From contig NZ_JOEI01000007.1 in the NCBI RefSeq assembly GCF_000718095.1, positions 310,001-374,000 on the forward strand: a stretch of 64,000 nt of DNA, read 5' to 3'. The notes beneath the pieces were generated by a model, which saw nothing but the letters and a program-made list of their open reading frames with translations, made no database searches and was not told the origin of the DNA. This DNA is from Streptomyces scopuliridis RB72. GTDB taxonomy: Bacteria; Actinomycetota; Actinomycetes; Streptomycetales; Streptomycetaceae. Of the stretch, positions 36,312-44,982 are shown piece after piece; position 1 is the first letter of the stretch, and every line of letters begins with the position of its first letter. The position numbers were made by a program, and so were the translations under genes.

Positions 36312-38792
36312 CTATCTCGACCCGCGCCCCGTCGCCGTCCCCTTCACCGCGTCCAGCGCGTACACACACCGGTCCTTGCTGCACGCGTACACCACGCCCC
36401 GCCGCGCCACGGGCGAGCCCGTGATCTCACCGCCGGTCGCCAGCTTCCAGCGCAGCTGGCCGCCGCTCGCGTCCAGGGTGTAGAGGACATGGTCGGCCGA
36501 GCCGAAGTGCAGCCGGCCGTCGGCGACGACCGGCGCGCCGATGACCTCGCCGCCCGCCGCGAAGCGCCACTTGGGCGTGCCCGTCACCGCGTCCAGCGTG
36601 TAGAGCGCGCTGCCGCTGCCGACATGGATATTGCCGTCCGCCACCAGCACCGGTTCGATCGACTGCCGGGACTCCGTCGCGATGCGCCAGCGGTCCTTGC
36701 CGGTGGTGGCGTCCAGCGCGTACACCGTGCCCAGATAGTCCGCGAGGTAGACACCGCCGCCGGTCACGGCCGGGCCCGGCGCGAAGGCCGGCGGGGAGAG
36801 GAAGACCGCGGGCGCCTCGAAGTGCCAGCGCACATGGCCGCCGGCCAGATCGATGGAGAGCACGCGCGTACCGGCCGAGACATACAACTGGCCGTCTGCG
36901 GCGGGCCGTACCCGCACCGGCACGCCCCCGCAGGAGGCGGCGTCCCCGATGGGGTACGACCACAGCTCGGCGCCCGTGCGCGCGTCCAGCGCCAGCAGCC
37001 GGGCGTCCTTCCACACGTAGACCGTGCCGTCATGGATCGCGGGCCCGGCCTCCGGGGTCTCGAAGTCCGTCTGGGCCCCGGCGGTCTCCCACAGCTTGTC
37101 GCCGTTCGACGCCTCCCACGCCTGGACGCCGCCGCCGCGCGTGCCGGTGACGACCGTGCCCCGGTCGACCTTCAGGGAGTACACCCAGGCGTCCGTCTGT
37201 AGCCGCCAGCGCTCTGTGCCGTCCGCACCGTCGAGCGCGTACAGCGTCGGCCCGTCCGAGGCGTGGATCCGGCCGCCTGCGACGGCCATCGCCCAGGCCA
37301 CGTCCCTGGTCTTGAACTGACGGCGTCCGCTGGCCACATCGAGCGCGTGCACCTCGAAGGAGGTGACGTAGAGCAGATCGCCGTCGACGACCGGCGTGCC
37401 CCAGACGTCGTTGGACATCCGGAACCGCCAGGGCCGCCAGTGGCCGGGCGCGCCGTCGGGGGGCTGGGCCGGCGAGGGTACCGGCGGAGCGGCCGGGCCG
37501 GGCGCCGGGCCGGTGGGCGCCTCCGCGCCGTTCAGCCCGGCGGGCGGGCGGATCCAGCCGGTGGCGGGCCCCGCGTCGGCGGCGCCGACGCGCGTGTCCG
37601 CGACCCTCGGGCCGGGGCCGATCGGCACCGGCGATCCCGGCAGCCTGAGCGGGCCGTCCGGGGGCGCGGAGCGGGGCGCGTGCGGCAGAGCGGGCGGTGA
37701 CATCGCGGCCGACGCCTCGGACCGGCCGGCGTGCTGGTTCTCGTTCCCGCCGGCGCCCTGCCGCGCCCCGCCCGGCCGCCACGCGGCGTCCCAGTCGGGG
37801 GCCGCCTGCGCGGGCACCGGCGGCTCGTGCGCGGGCCGCGGCGGTACGGCAGCGGCCACGGCGGGTCCGGCGTGCCGTACGGCGGGCGCGGGCCCCCGGC
37901 CACCGGCCCGGCGGCGCTCGATCATCGCGGTGGCGAGATCAGGCAGCCACGCCGACGCCGTACCGCTGTCGTCACTGCCCGAGGCGAAGAGATGCGGGGC
38001 CAGCTGGGCCTGGAGGTCGGCGGGCGAGGGCCGCTGCGAGGCGTCCATCTTCATGCACGCCTCGATGAGCGGTCTCAGCTCCTCCGGCAGCCCCTCCAGG
38101 TCCGGGCCCTCGCGCAGCAGCATGAAGACCGTCTCGACGGGGTTGCCGCCATGGAAGGGCGCGTGTCCGGTGGCGGCGAAGACGAGGGTCGAGCCGAGCG
38201 AGAAGATATCGCTGGCGCCCGTCACACTGCGCGAGTCGCGGGCCTGCTCGGGCGACATGTAGGCGGGCGTGCCCACGGCGACATTGGTCATGGTCAGCCG
38301 GGTGTTGGAGACCCCGGAGGCGATACCGAAGTCGATGACCCGCGGCCCGTCCTCCACCACCAGCACATTCGACGGCTTCATGTCGCGATGGACGAGGTTG
38401 GCCCCATGGATCGACTGGAGCGCCTCTGCGATCCCCGCCGCCAGCCAGCGCACCGCCTGGGCCGGCATCGGACCGCACTCATTCACTATTTCTTCCAGCG
38501 AGGGGGCCGGCACGTACGCCGTCGCCAGCCAGGGCACGGCGGCCCGGGGATCGGCGTCCACGACGGCAGCGGTGTAGAACCCGCTGACGGCGCGGGCGGC
38601 CTCCACCTCTCTCGTGAAGCGGACCCGGAACAACTGGTCCTCGGCAAGCTCGGTACGTACCGTCTTGATCGCCACCCGGCGGCCGGACGCCGAGCGCGCG
38701 AGATAGACCAGCCCCATGCCGCCGGCTCCGAGCCGACCGAGCACCTCGAAAGGGCCGATGCGCCTCGGGTCGTGCTGCGTCAGCTGCTCCAC
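36312..38792 (-). CDS. afsK: Ser/Thr protein kinase AfsK with PQQ-type beta-propeller
   Basis: AfsK phosphorylates AfsR, and in S. coelicolor also the polarity protein DivIVA. The GTG at 38792 is chosen from GGGGAGG upstream and because the kinase domain starts at once; the frame is open to 38918. Features: glycine loop GAGGMG (22-27), catalytic lysine K43, HRDMKPSN (135-142), DFG (154-156) and activation segment with threonines at 167 and 169, then SPE. A Pro/Ala-rich linker (about 290-450) leads to a C-terminal domain of about seven LYTLDA/VYALDA-type blades. There is no obvious membrane helix. Length is 826 residues against 799 in S. coelicolor as I recall it. Proximity to afsR and afsS supports the name. 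Confidence 0.92.
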   Translation of the reverse strand: MEQLTQHDPRRIGPFEVLGRLGAGGMGLVYLARSASGRRVAIKTVRTELAEDQLFRVRFTREVEAARAVSGFYTAAVVDADPRAAVPWLATAYVPAPSLEEIVNECGPMPAQAVRWLAAGIAEALQSIHGANLVHRDMKPSNVLVVEDGPRVIDFGIASGVSNTRLTMTNVAVGTPAYMSPEQARDSRSVTGASDIFSLGSTLVFAATGHAPFHGGNPVETVFMLLREGPDLEGLPEELRPLIEACMKMDASQRPSPADLQAQLAPHLFASGSDDSGTASAWLPDLATAMIERRRAGGRGPAPAVRHAGPAVAAAVPPRPAHEPPVPAQAAPDWDAAWRPGGARQGAGGNENQHAGRSEASAAMSPPALPHAPRSAPPDGPLRLPGSPVPIGPGPRVADTRVGAADAGPATGWIRPPAGLNGAEAPTGPAPGPAAPPVPSPAQPPDGAPGHWRPWRFRMSNDVWGTPVVDGDLLYVTSFEVHALDVASGRRQFKTRDVAWAMAVAGGRIHASDGPTLYALDGADGTERWRLQTDAWVYSLKVDRGTVVTGTRGGGVQAWEASNGDKLWETAGAQTDFETPEAGPAIHDGTVYVWKDARLLALDARTGAELWSYPIGDAASCGGVPVRVRPAADGQLYVSAGTRVLSIDLAGGHVRWHFEAPAVFLSPPAFAPGPAVTGGGVYLADYLGTVYALDATTGKDRWRIATESRQSIEPVLVADGNIHVGSGSALYTLDAVTGTPKWRFAAGGEVIGAPVVADGRLHFGSADHVLYTLDASGGQLRWKLATGGEITGSPVARRGVVYACSKDRCVYALDAVKGTATGRGSR

Positions 38793-38914
38793 TTGCGTGC
38801 CACCTCCCCGTACGGGCCACAAAGGTACGGCCCCGTGCCCCCTGATTCTTCCTGTCGGAGGCGGCGGTTGCGAACCCGGGGGCGGATCGGGGTGTCTCAT
38901 CCCGATCCGGACAC

Positions 38915-39838
38915 TCATGTGCTCTCCTGCTCGGCTTCCCGCTCCGGCGCGGGCTCCGCCGCCGCTGCCGCCCCCTCCGCGGCCCCCGATTCCGCCCCGG
39001 ATTCCGCCCCTGTCGCCGATTCCTCCCCTGCCGCCGGCCCCGGCGCGCGCTCCGGCTCACGCTTCGGCTCGGCCAGGACGGCGAAGTACGCGCCCTGGTT
39101 GTCCAGCAGCCCCGCCATCCGTCCGTAGTCGATATCGAACGGCGGTGCGGTGACCCGGCCGCCGAGCCGGACGACCGTCTCCGCCGTCTCGTCGCAGTCG
39201 TCGACCGAGAAGTAGCTGAGGAAATGGCCGGGCAGCTCCGCCGGGAACGCGTCCGTGATGACGCTGCGCCCGCCGATCGCGCTGCCCGGGCCCGGCTCGG
39301 AACCGGCCGGGGACCACAGCCGGAAGTCGACGTCGTCACCCGGGAGGTCCCTGCCCCGGAAGCCGAAGACCGTCTCGTAGAAGGGGTCGACGCGCTCCTT
39401 GTCCCTCGTATAGACCTCTGTCCAGCAGAAGGATCCCGGCAGGCCCGTCTTCTCGAAGCCCAGGTCCTCGCCCGCCTGCCAGAGCCCGAAGACCGCGCCG
39501 GCCGGATCCGCGGCCAGCGCCATCACACCGAACCGTCCGACGGCCAGCGGCTCCCGCACCATCTGGCCGCCCGCCTCCCTGATCCGCACGCTGAGCGCGT
39601 CGGCGTCCGGGGTGGCGAAATAGATGGTCCATACGGTCGGCATCCGGCCGTCCCGCTTGGCGACGAGGCCCGCGACGCGCTTCCCGCCGCTGAACGCCAC
39701 GGTGTAGTGCCCGTCCTCCATGCCCCTGGCCCGGCCGAAGGTCCAGCCGAACAGCTCTCCGTAGAAACGCTTGCCCGCTTCCAGATCGGGAAGTGACACA
39801 TCCACCCAGCACGGCGTGCCTTCCGCGAATGCGTCCAT
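38915..39838 (-). CDS. kbpA: tandem VOC (glyoxalase-fold) protein, probable AfsK-binding KbpA
   Basis: Two glyoxalase-like halves of about 120 residues each: PCWVDVSLPDLEAGKRFYGELFGW starts the first and GSFCWTEVYTRDKERVDPFYETVFGF the second. Proteins of this type were long labelled hydroxylases. In S. coelicolor a roughly 250-residue protein encoded just before afsK, KbpA, binds AfsK and inhibits its autophosphorylation; position and fold match, but that KbpA has this fold is from memory. The ATG at 39838 has AAGGAG eight bases upstream. The final 50 residues are Glu/Ala-rich and make the protein longer than KbpA. It lies upstream of afsK on the same strand. Confidence 0.75.
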   Translation of the reverse strand: MDAFAEGTPCWVDVSLPDLEAGKRFYGELFGWTFGRARGMEDGHYTVAFSGGKRVAGLVAKRDGRMPTVWTIYFATPDADALSVRIREAGGQMVREPLAVGRFGVMALAADPAGAVFGLWQAGEDLGFEKTGLPGSFCWTEVYTRDKERVDPFYETVFGFRGRDLPGDDVDFRLWSPAGSEPGPGSAIGGRSVITDAFPAELPGHFLSYFSVDDCDETAETVVRLGGRVTAPPFDIDYGRMAGLLDNQGAYFAVLAEPKREPERAPGPAAGEESATGAESGAESGAAEGAAAAAEPAPEREAEQEST

Positions 39839-40109
39839 GTCCCGGACTCCTTCCGTAGGGATAAATAGAACAATTGCTGAATTATCCCAGCGTGAACCCG
39901 CCGCCACCCCGAGTTATCCACCGAAGTTGTCCACAGGCTGTTGATAACACTATTCAAGCCCGCACCTGCGCCGTCCGCCTCCCGGATCTCCCCGCGAGCC
40001 GCTCCCGAATCACCCCGCGAGCCATGAGCCGACCCCTGTGCGCGATGGCCGGTTCCCCATTTGCACTCGGCCAAATCGCGCTCGGATCACCCCTCGGTAA
40101 GCTGACTGC
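39839..40109. promoter_or_regulatory. divergent promoter region with DnaA-box-like sequences
   Basis: The 271 bases between kbpA and a TetR gene contain no gene. TTATCCACC (39914-39922) and TTGTCCACA (39927-39935) resemble the Streptomyces DnaA box (TTGTCCACA preferred), and TGTTGATAAC follows. The AT-rich stretch 39860-39885 upstream of kbpA is the likely promoter. Two boxes alone do not make an origin. Confidence 0.4.
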
Positions 40110-40757
40110 ATGACAGGACAAGTGCGCACCGTCGACGGCCGCGTGGCTGGTCGACGCGGGCAGGCGACGCGGCAGAAGCTGCTCGACTGCCTCGGCGAGA
40201 TGCTCAGCTCCTCGCCGTACCGGGACGTCAAAGTCATCGACGTCGCCCGCAAGGCGGGCACGTCACCCGCGACCTTCTACCAGTATTTTCCGGACGTCGA
40301 GGGCGCTGTCCTTGAGATCGCCGAGGAAATGGCCAAGGAGGGCGCCGGGTTGACCGCGCTGGTCTCCGGCCGCTCCTGGGCCGGCAAGGCCGGCTGGCAG
40401 ACGTCCGAGGAACTCGTCGACGGCTTCCTCGACTTCTGGCGCAAACACGACGCCATCCTCCGGGTGGTCGATCTGGGCGCGGCGGAGGGCGACAAGCGGT
40501 TCAACAAGATCCGTCTGAAGATCCTGAACTCCGTGACCGGTTCCCTCACGGAGTCCGTGAAGGAGCTTCAGTCCAAGGGCAGGATCGACAAGGACATCAG
40601 CCCGGCGGCGCTGGCCGGCTCGCTGGTCGTGCTGCTCGCCTCGGTGGCCTCGCATCAGAAGGGCTTCCAGAGCTGGGGCGTGAAGCAGGCCGAACTGCGG
40701 CCTACGCTGGCCCAGTTGGTCCATCTGGGCGTCACCGGCAAGAAGCCCACGAAGTAA
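40110..40757 (+). CDS. TetR-family regulator
   Basis: A 215-residue regulator with a TetR helix-turn-helix (RQKLLDCLGEMLSSSPYRDVKVIDVARKAGTSPATFYQYF, residues about 20-60). The C-terminal part (about 90-215) is helical and contains ILRVVDLGAAEGDKRFNKIRLKILNSV. It stands alone, divergent from kbpA and convergent with the next TetR gene. No ligand or target can be inferred. The ATG lacks a strong ribosome binding site. Confidence 0.92.
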   Translation: MTGQVRTVDGRVAGRRGQATRQKLLDCLGEMLSSSPYRDVKVIDVARKAGTSPATFYQYFPDVEGAVLEIAEEMAKEGAGLTALVSGRSWAGKAGWQTSEELVDGFLDFWRKHDAILRVVDLGAAEGDKRFNKIRLKILNSVTGSLTESVKELQSKGRIDKDISPAALAGSLVVLLASVASHQKGFQSWGVKQAELRPTLAQLVHLGVTGKKPTK

Positions 40758-40868
40758 CCCGCTCCATCTGAAGCAACCCCGCCGAAGCGGGCCGGCGCAT
40801 GGGCCGGCGGCCACGGTACGTACGTACCGCGCGCCCCTCCTGTACCGCGCGCCCCTCCCCCCGTTCTG

Positions 40869-41444
40869 TCACGCCGGCGGCAGCAGCCGTTCCACCAGCG
40901 CTCCGATCAGCGCACCCGCCTCCTCCGCCGGGAACACCCCCGGAAGCGTCAGCTGCTCCACCACCAGCCAGTTGGTGGCCAGATAGATCATCTTGACCGC
41001 ATCGGCGTCGCCGGGCAGACCGGCGTCCAGATGGTGCCGGACATTGGCCTCGACATCCGTGCGCACACGCTCGGTCAGCACCGCGCGCAGCGCGGGCCGG
41101 CGGGTGGCCTCCAGCCGCAGTTCGAGCAGGGCGAGATAGCCCGTACGGAACGCGGCGACGCGCCCCACCACCTCACGGACCAGCTCCACGACCCGCTCAC
41201 GGGTGGCCGGTCCCGCCGCCATGGCCGCCATCGTCGCGTCGTCCGGACGCATCCGCTCGTAGATCCGGCCGCCGGCCTGGGTGAGCAGATCATCGCGACT
41301 GGCGAAGTAGTTGGACGCGGTGCCGTTGGGTACGCGCGCCTCGGTGTCCACGGCCCGGAAGGTCAGCCCGCGCGCGCCTTCACGGGCGAGCACCTCGATG
41401 GCCGCGTCCACGAGCGCCGCGCGCCGCGCCAGGTTCTGCCGCAT
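40869..41444 (-). CDS. TetR-family regulator beside an operator repeat array
   Basis: A 191-residue protein. The ATG at 41444 begins MRQNLARRAALVDAAIEVLAREGARGLTFRAVDTEA, a typical TetR DNA-binding start, followed by GTASNYFASRDDLL. The remaining part resembles TetR C-terminal domains with VKMIYLATNWLVVEQL. The open frame continues upstream through repetitive DNA but this is not coding. It is divergent from the PNPOx-like flavoprotein gene, and the 116 bases between them carry four copies of GAACCACTCC, so control of that gene is likely. Confidence 0.9.
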   Translation of the reverse strand: MRQNLARRAALVDAAIEVLAREGARGLTFRAVDTEARVPNGTASNYFASRDDLLTQAGGRIYERMRPDDATMAAMAAGPATRERVVELVREVVGRVAAFRTGYLALLELRLEATRRPALRAVLTERVRTDVEANVRHHLDAGLPGDADAVKMIYLATNWLVVEQLTLPGVFPAEEAGALIGALVERLLPPA

Positions 41445-41467
41445 GAAGCGTCGCCACCCTCTCTGTC

Positions 41468-41526
41468 GAACCACTCCGACTCTCGAACCACTCCGACTCT
41501 CGAACCACTCCGGGTCGAACCACTCC
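41468..41526. repeat. four direct repeats of GAACCACTCC in a divergent promoter region
   Basis: Copies at 41468-41477, 41485-41494, 41502-41511 and 41517-41526, spaced 17, 17 and 15 bases. The first two full units also share the flanking GACTCTC. The array sits between the TetR and PNPOx genes, 34 bases from the latter's ATG, and may be a regulator binding array. Confidence 0.8.
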
Positions 41527-41560
41527 AAGTGTAGTGATACGGACGAGGTTGAATGGCCGC

Positions 41561-42235
41561 ATGGACGACGACGACCGGCGGCAAGAGACCTTCCGCGCCC
41601 TGCTGCGCGCCCAGCCCGTCTGGGACACCGAACTGCCCGCGTTCGATCCGGCGGACGCCCCCGACGAGCCGCTGCCGCTGTTCCACCGCTGGTTCGCCGA
41701 GGCGGTGGCCGCCGGCCAGCCGGAGCCGCACACGATGACGCTCGCGACCGCCGACGAGCAGGGCAGGCCCGACGTACGGACCCTGATGCTGCATGACGCG
41801 GACGCGCGGGGCTGGCACTTCGCCTCGCACGCGACCAGCCGCAAGGGCCGTCAACTCGCCGCGCGCCCCGAGGCCGCGCTCGGCTTCTACTGGGCGGCGC
41901 AGGGACGCGCCGTACGCCTGCGGGGTGAGGTCCGTACGGCCGGCGCCGAGGAGAGCGGCGCGGATCTGCGGGTCCGTTCCACGGGAGCGCTGGCCTCCGC
42001 GCTGGTCGGGCGGCAGAGCGAAGTCCTCCGGTCGGCCGAGGAGTTGGCGGAGGCGAGCGCGGCGGCGTGGGAGCGCGCGCGGCGGGAGCCGGACACCGAG
42101 GCGCCGTCCTGGACCGCGTACACGCTCGTACCTGACGAGGTGGAGTTCTTCCAGGGCGACGCGGGCAGACAGCATGTGCGGCTGCGCTACCGGCGCGAAG
42201 GGAGCCTGTGGGTACAGGAGTTGCTCTGGCCGTGA
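41561..42235 (+). CDS. pyridoxamine 5'-phosphate oxidase-like flavoprotein
   Basis: A 224-residue protein of the PNPOx-like split-barrel fold. FMN-site-like blocks are DVRTLMLHDADARGWHFASHATSRKGRQLAARPEAAL and the C-terminal VQELLWP resembling the PNPOx RL.P end. Because it is less similar to classical PdxH in the substrate region, it may be a general F420- or FMN-dependent oxidoreductase rather than a vitamin B6 enzyme. The ATG at 41561 is preferred since the domain begins there; the frame opens at 41534. Likely target of the divergent TetR regulator. Confidence 0.85.
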   Translation: MDDDDRRQETFRALLRAQPVWDTELPAFDPADAPDEPLPLFHRWFAEAVAAGQPEPHTMTLATADEQGRPDVRTLMLHDADARGWHFASHATSRKGRQLAARPEAALGFYWAAQGRAVRLRGEVRTAGAEESGADLRVRSTGALASALVGRQSEVLRSAEELAEASAAAWERARREPDTEAPSWTAYTLVPDEVEFFQGDAGRQHVRLRYRREGSLWVQELLWP

Positions 42236-42353
42236 GAGCCGTCGGCCTCCGTCGCCTCGGCGGCCGACGAATCGACGGATGTGATCGATTCGCAACCCAT
42301 TTCCTATCTTGACCGAGACCCAACAAGTGAGGTTCCGGTTACGCTCAGCTCTC

Positions 42354-43535
42354 ATGCCCGACGATTCCGACCCCGCCAACACCCTTCCCGTGTACGTCAT
42401 CGGCGCCGGCCCCGGTGGGCTCGCCGTCGCCGCCGCGCTGCGGGAACAGGGCGTACGGGCCGTCGTACTGGAGAAGTCCGATGCGGTCGGGGCCTCCTGG
42501 CGCCGCCACTACGAGCGGCTGCGGCTGCACACCACCCGCCGGATGTCGGCCCTGCCGGGTCTGCGGATCCCGCGTTCCTCCGGGCGCTGGGTGCCGCGCG
42601 CGCAGCTGGTGCGCTATCTGGAGAAGTACGCGGAGCACCACGGCCTGGACATCGTCACCCGCGTCGAGGTCACCCGGGTCGAGCGCTCCCCCGACGGGAC
42701 CGGCTGGCTGCTGCGGGCGACCGGCGGCCGGGAGCTGACCGGCCGGGCCGTCGTCGTGGCCACCGGCTACAACCACACGCCGAGGCTGCCGTCCTGGCCG
42801 GGCCTCGCGTCGTACGGCGGCGAGCTGCTGCACGCGGGCGAGTACCGTAACGCCGGGCCGTACGCGGGCAAGGACGTCCTGGTCGTCGGCGCGGGCAACA
42901 CGGGCGCGGAGATCGCCGTGGACCTCGTCGAGGGCGGCGCGGCGCGGGTGCGCCTCGCGGTCCGTACCGTCCCGCACATCGTGCGCCGCTCCACGCTGGG
43001 CTGGCCGGCGCAGGCGAACGCCGTGCTGGTCCGCCGGCTGCCGGTCCGTCTGGTCGACCGGGCGGCCGGGGCGCTGGCCCGTTTATCGGTGCCCGACCTG
43101 TCGGCGAAGGGCCTGCCGCGCCCGGAGACGGGCCTCTACTCACGGGTCCGCGAGGGCGCGATCCCGGTGCAGGACGTGGGTCTGATCAAGGCGGTACGCG
43201 AGGGCCGGGTCGAACCGGTGGCGGCGGTCGAGTCCTTCGAGGCGGACAAGGTCGTGCTGGCGGACGGCTCCCGGATCACCCCCGAGGTCGTCATCGCGGC
43301 GACCGGCTACCGCCGGGCCCTGGAAGACCTGCTGGGACATCTGGACGTACTGGACGAGCGGGGGCGGCCGGTGACCCACGGCGGCCGTACCCCGGAGCAG
43401 GCCCGGGGCCTCTACTTCACGGGCTTCACCAACCCGATCAGCGGCAATCTCCGCGAGATGGCGATCGACGCGCGCAAGATAGCGAAGGCCCTGTCGCGCC
43501 GGTCCCGCCAGGGCCTGTCGCGTCGGTCCCGCTAG
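42354..43535 (+). CDS. flavin-containing monooxygenase-type NAD(P)-binding oxidoreductase with a TTA codon
   Basis: A 393-residue flavoprotein. GAGPGGLAVA near the N-terminus binds FAD, VVATGYNHTP is the FMO ATG motif, VVGAGNTGAEIA the NADPH Rossmann motif and VVIAATGYR the second ATG motif. The plan fits YUCCA/TrkA-type single-chain monooxygenases, which oxidise amines, sulphides or ketones. Codon 244 (43083-43085) is TTA, the rare leucine codon read by bldA tRNA, so its synthesis may be tied to development. No strong ribosome binding site is visible before the ATG. The C-terminus has a duplicated SRRSRQGL segment. It is convergent with an MFS gene only 13 bases away. Confidence 0.9.
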   Translation: MPDDSDPANTLPVYVIGAGPGGLAVAAALREQGVRAVVLEKSDAVGASWRRHYERLRLHTTRRMSALPGLRIPRSSGRWVPRAQLVRYLEKYAEHHGLDIVTRVEVTRVERSPDGTGWLLRATGGRELTGRAVVVATGYNHTPRLPSWPGLASYGGELLHAGEYRNAGPYAGKDVLVVGAGNTGAEIAVDLVEGGAARVRLAVRTVPHIVRRSTLGWPAQANAVLVRRLPVRLVDRAAGALARLSVPDLSAKGLPRPETGLYSRVREGAIPVQDVGLIKAVREGRVEPVAAVESFEADKVVLADGSRITPEVVIAATGYRRALEDLLGHLDVLDERGRPVTHGGRTPEQARGLYFTGFTNPISGNLREMAIDARKIAKALSRRSRQGLSRRSR

Positions 43536-43548
43536 GGCCTGCCTCACG

Positions 43549-44904
43549 CTAAACCGCCACCGCCATCGGCCGACGCCTGATCACCAGCGCCATCAGCGCC
43601 GCTACCGCGCACAGCGCCCCCGACGCGTACCAGACCACGTCGTACGAGCCGAAGACATCCCGCGCCAGACCGCCCGCGAAGGCGACCGCCGCCGCGCCGA
43701 CCTGGTGGGAGGCGAGGACCCAGCCGAAGACGATCGCGCTGTCCTCCCCGTAGTGCTCGCGGCACAGGGCGATCGTCGGCGGGACGGTGGCGACCCAGTC
43801 CAGGCCGTAGAAGACGATGAAGAAGAGCATCGGCGGATGGACGGAAGGCGCCAGCAGCATGGGCAGGAAGAGCAGCGAGACCCCGCGCAGCGCGTAGTAG
43901 ACCGCCAGCAGCCTGCGCGCCTCGAAGCGGTCGGTGAACCAGCCGGAGGCTATCGTGCCGACGACATCGAAGACACCGATCACCGCGAGCAGCGAGGCGG
44001 CGGCCGTGATCGGCATGCCATGGTCATGCGCGGCCGGTACGAAGTGGGTCTTGACCAGGCCGTTCGTCGAGGCGCCACAGATCGCGAAGGTCCCGGCGAG
44101 CAGCCAGAACGGTCCGGTACGCGCCGCCGACAGCAGCACCGAGACCGCGCGCCGCGCGGCGCCCGTCACCGGCGCGGGCTTGGGTACGAACGTCTCCGCG
44201 CCATACGCGGGCAGGCCCACATCCGCCGGATGGTCCCGCAGCAGCAGCCAGACGAACGGGACCACCGCGAGCGCGGCCAGCGCGACCGTGACGGCGGCCG
44301 GGCGCCAGCCGTGGTGCTCCACCAGCCAGGAGAGCAGCGGCAGGAAGACCAGTTGCCCCGAGGCGCCCGCCGCGGTGAGGATGCCGGTGACCAGACCGCG
44401 TCGCGCCACGAACCAGCGGTTGGTCACCGTCGCGGCGAAGGCCAGCGCCATCGAACCGCTGCCGAGACCGACCAGCACGCCCCAGTACAGGACCAGTTGC
44501 CAGGCCGCGGTCATCCATACGGTCAGTACGGAACCGACCGAGATGATGGTGAGCGCGACGGCGACGACCCGGCGGATGCCGAAGCGGTCCATCAGCGCCG
44601 CGGCGAACGGCGCGGTCAGTCCGTACAGCGCGAGATTGACCGAGACGGCGAAGCCGATCGTGCCGCGCGACCAGTCGAACTCCGTGTGCAGCGGCTCGAT
44701 CAGCAGACCGGGCAGCGAGGCGAACGCCGCCGCGCCGATGATCGTCACGAAGGTGACGACGGCGACGAACCACGCCCGGTGAATGCGCCCCGGCGCGCGG
44801 GGCGCGGGCGGCACGGGGGGCGTGGGCGGCGCAGGGGGCTCGTGTGGCGCGGAGGGGTCGGGCTGCGCGGAGAGGTCGGTTGTCTGGGGCACGTCAGACA
44901 GCAT
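43549..44904 (-). CDS. MFS transporter (oxalate/formate- or monocarboxylate-type)
   Basis: A polytopic protein of 451 residues with 12 predicted helices after a Pro-rich N-terminus of about 45 residues. PAFAALMDRFGIRRVVAVALTI (loop 2-3) and DFVGSYDVVWYASGALCAVAAL-like C-terminal segments fit the MCT/OFA type: RGTIGFAVSVNLALYGLTAPFAAALMDRFG is diagnostic. The start is the ATG at 44904; a TTG at 44907 is possible. No ribosome binding site is obvious. Substrate unknown. The second MFS gene lies upstream on the same strand, 75 bases away. Confidence 0.88.
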   Translation of the reverse strand: MLSDVPQTTDLSAQPDPSAPHEPPAPPTPPVPPAPRAPGRIHRAWFVAVVTFVTIIGAAAFASLPGLLIEPLHTEFDWSRGTIGFAVSVNLALYGLTAPFAAALMDRFGIRRVVAVALTIISVGSVLTVWMTAAWQLVLYWGVLVGLGSGSMALAFAATVTNRWFVARRGLVTGILTAAGASGQLVFLPLLSWLVEHHGWRPAAVTVALAALAVVPFVWLLLRDHPADVGLPAYGAETFVPKPAPVTGAARRAVSVLLSAARTGPFWLLAGTFAICGASTNGLVKTHFVPAAHDHGMPITAAASLLAVIGVFDVVGTIASGWFTDRFEARRLLAVYYALRGVSLLFLPMLLAPSVHPPMLFFIVFYGLDWVATVPPTIALCREHYGEDSAIVFGWVLASHQVGAAAVAFAGGLARDVFGSYDVVWYASGALCAVAALMALVIRRRPMAVAV

Positions 44905-44982
44905 CAAGGGGCGTCACGCTACTGACGAGTGGCCCGACGGCCAGCATTCGCCAGGATCGGGCCACCGCCCCGTACCGCCCGC

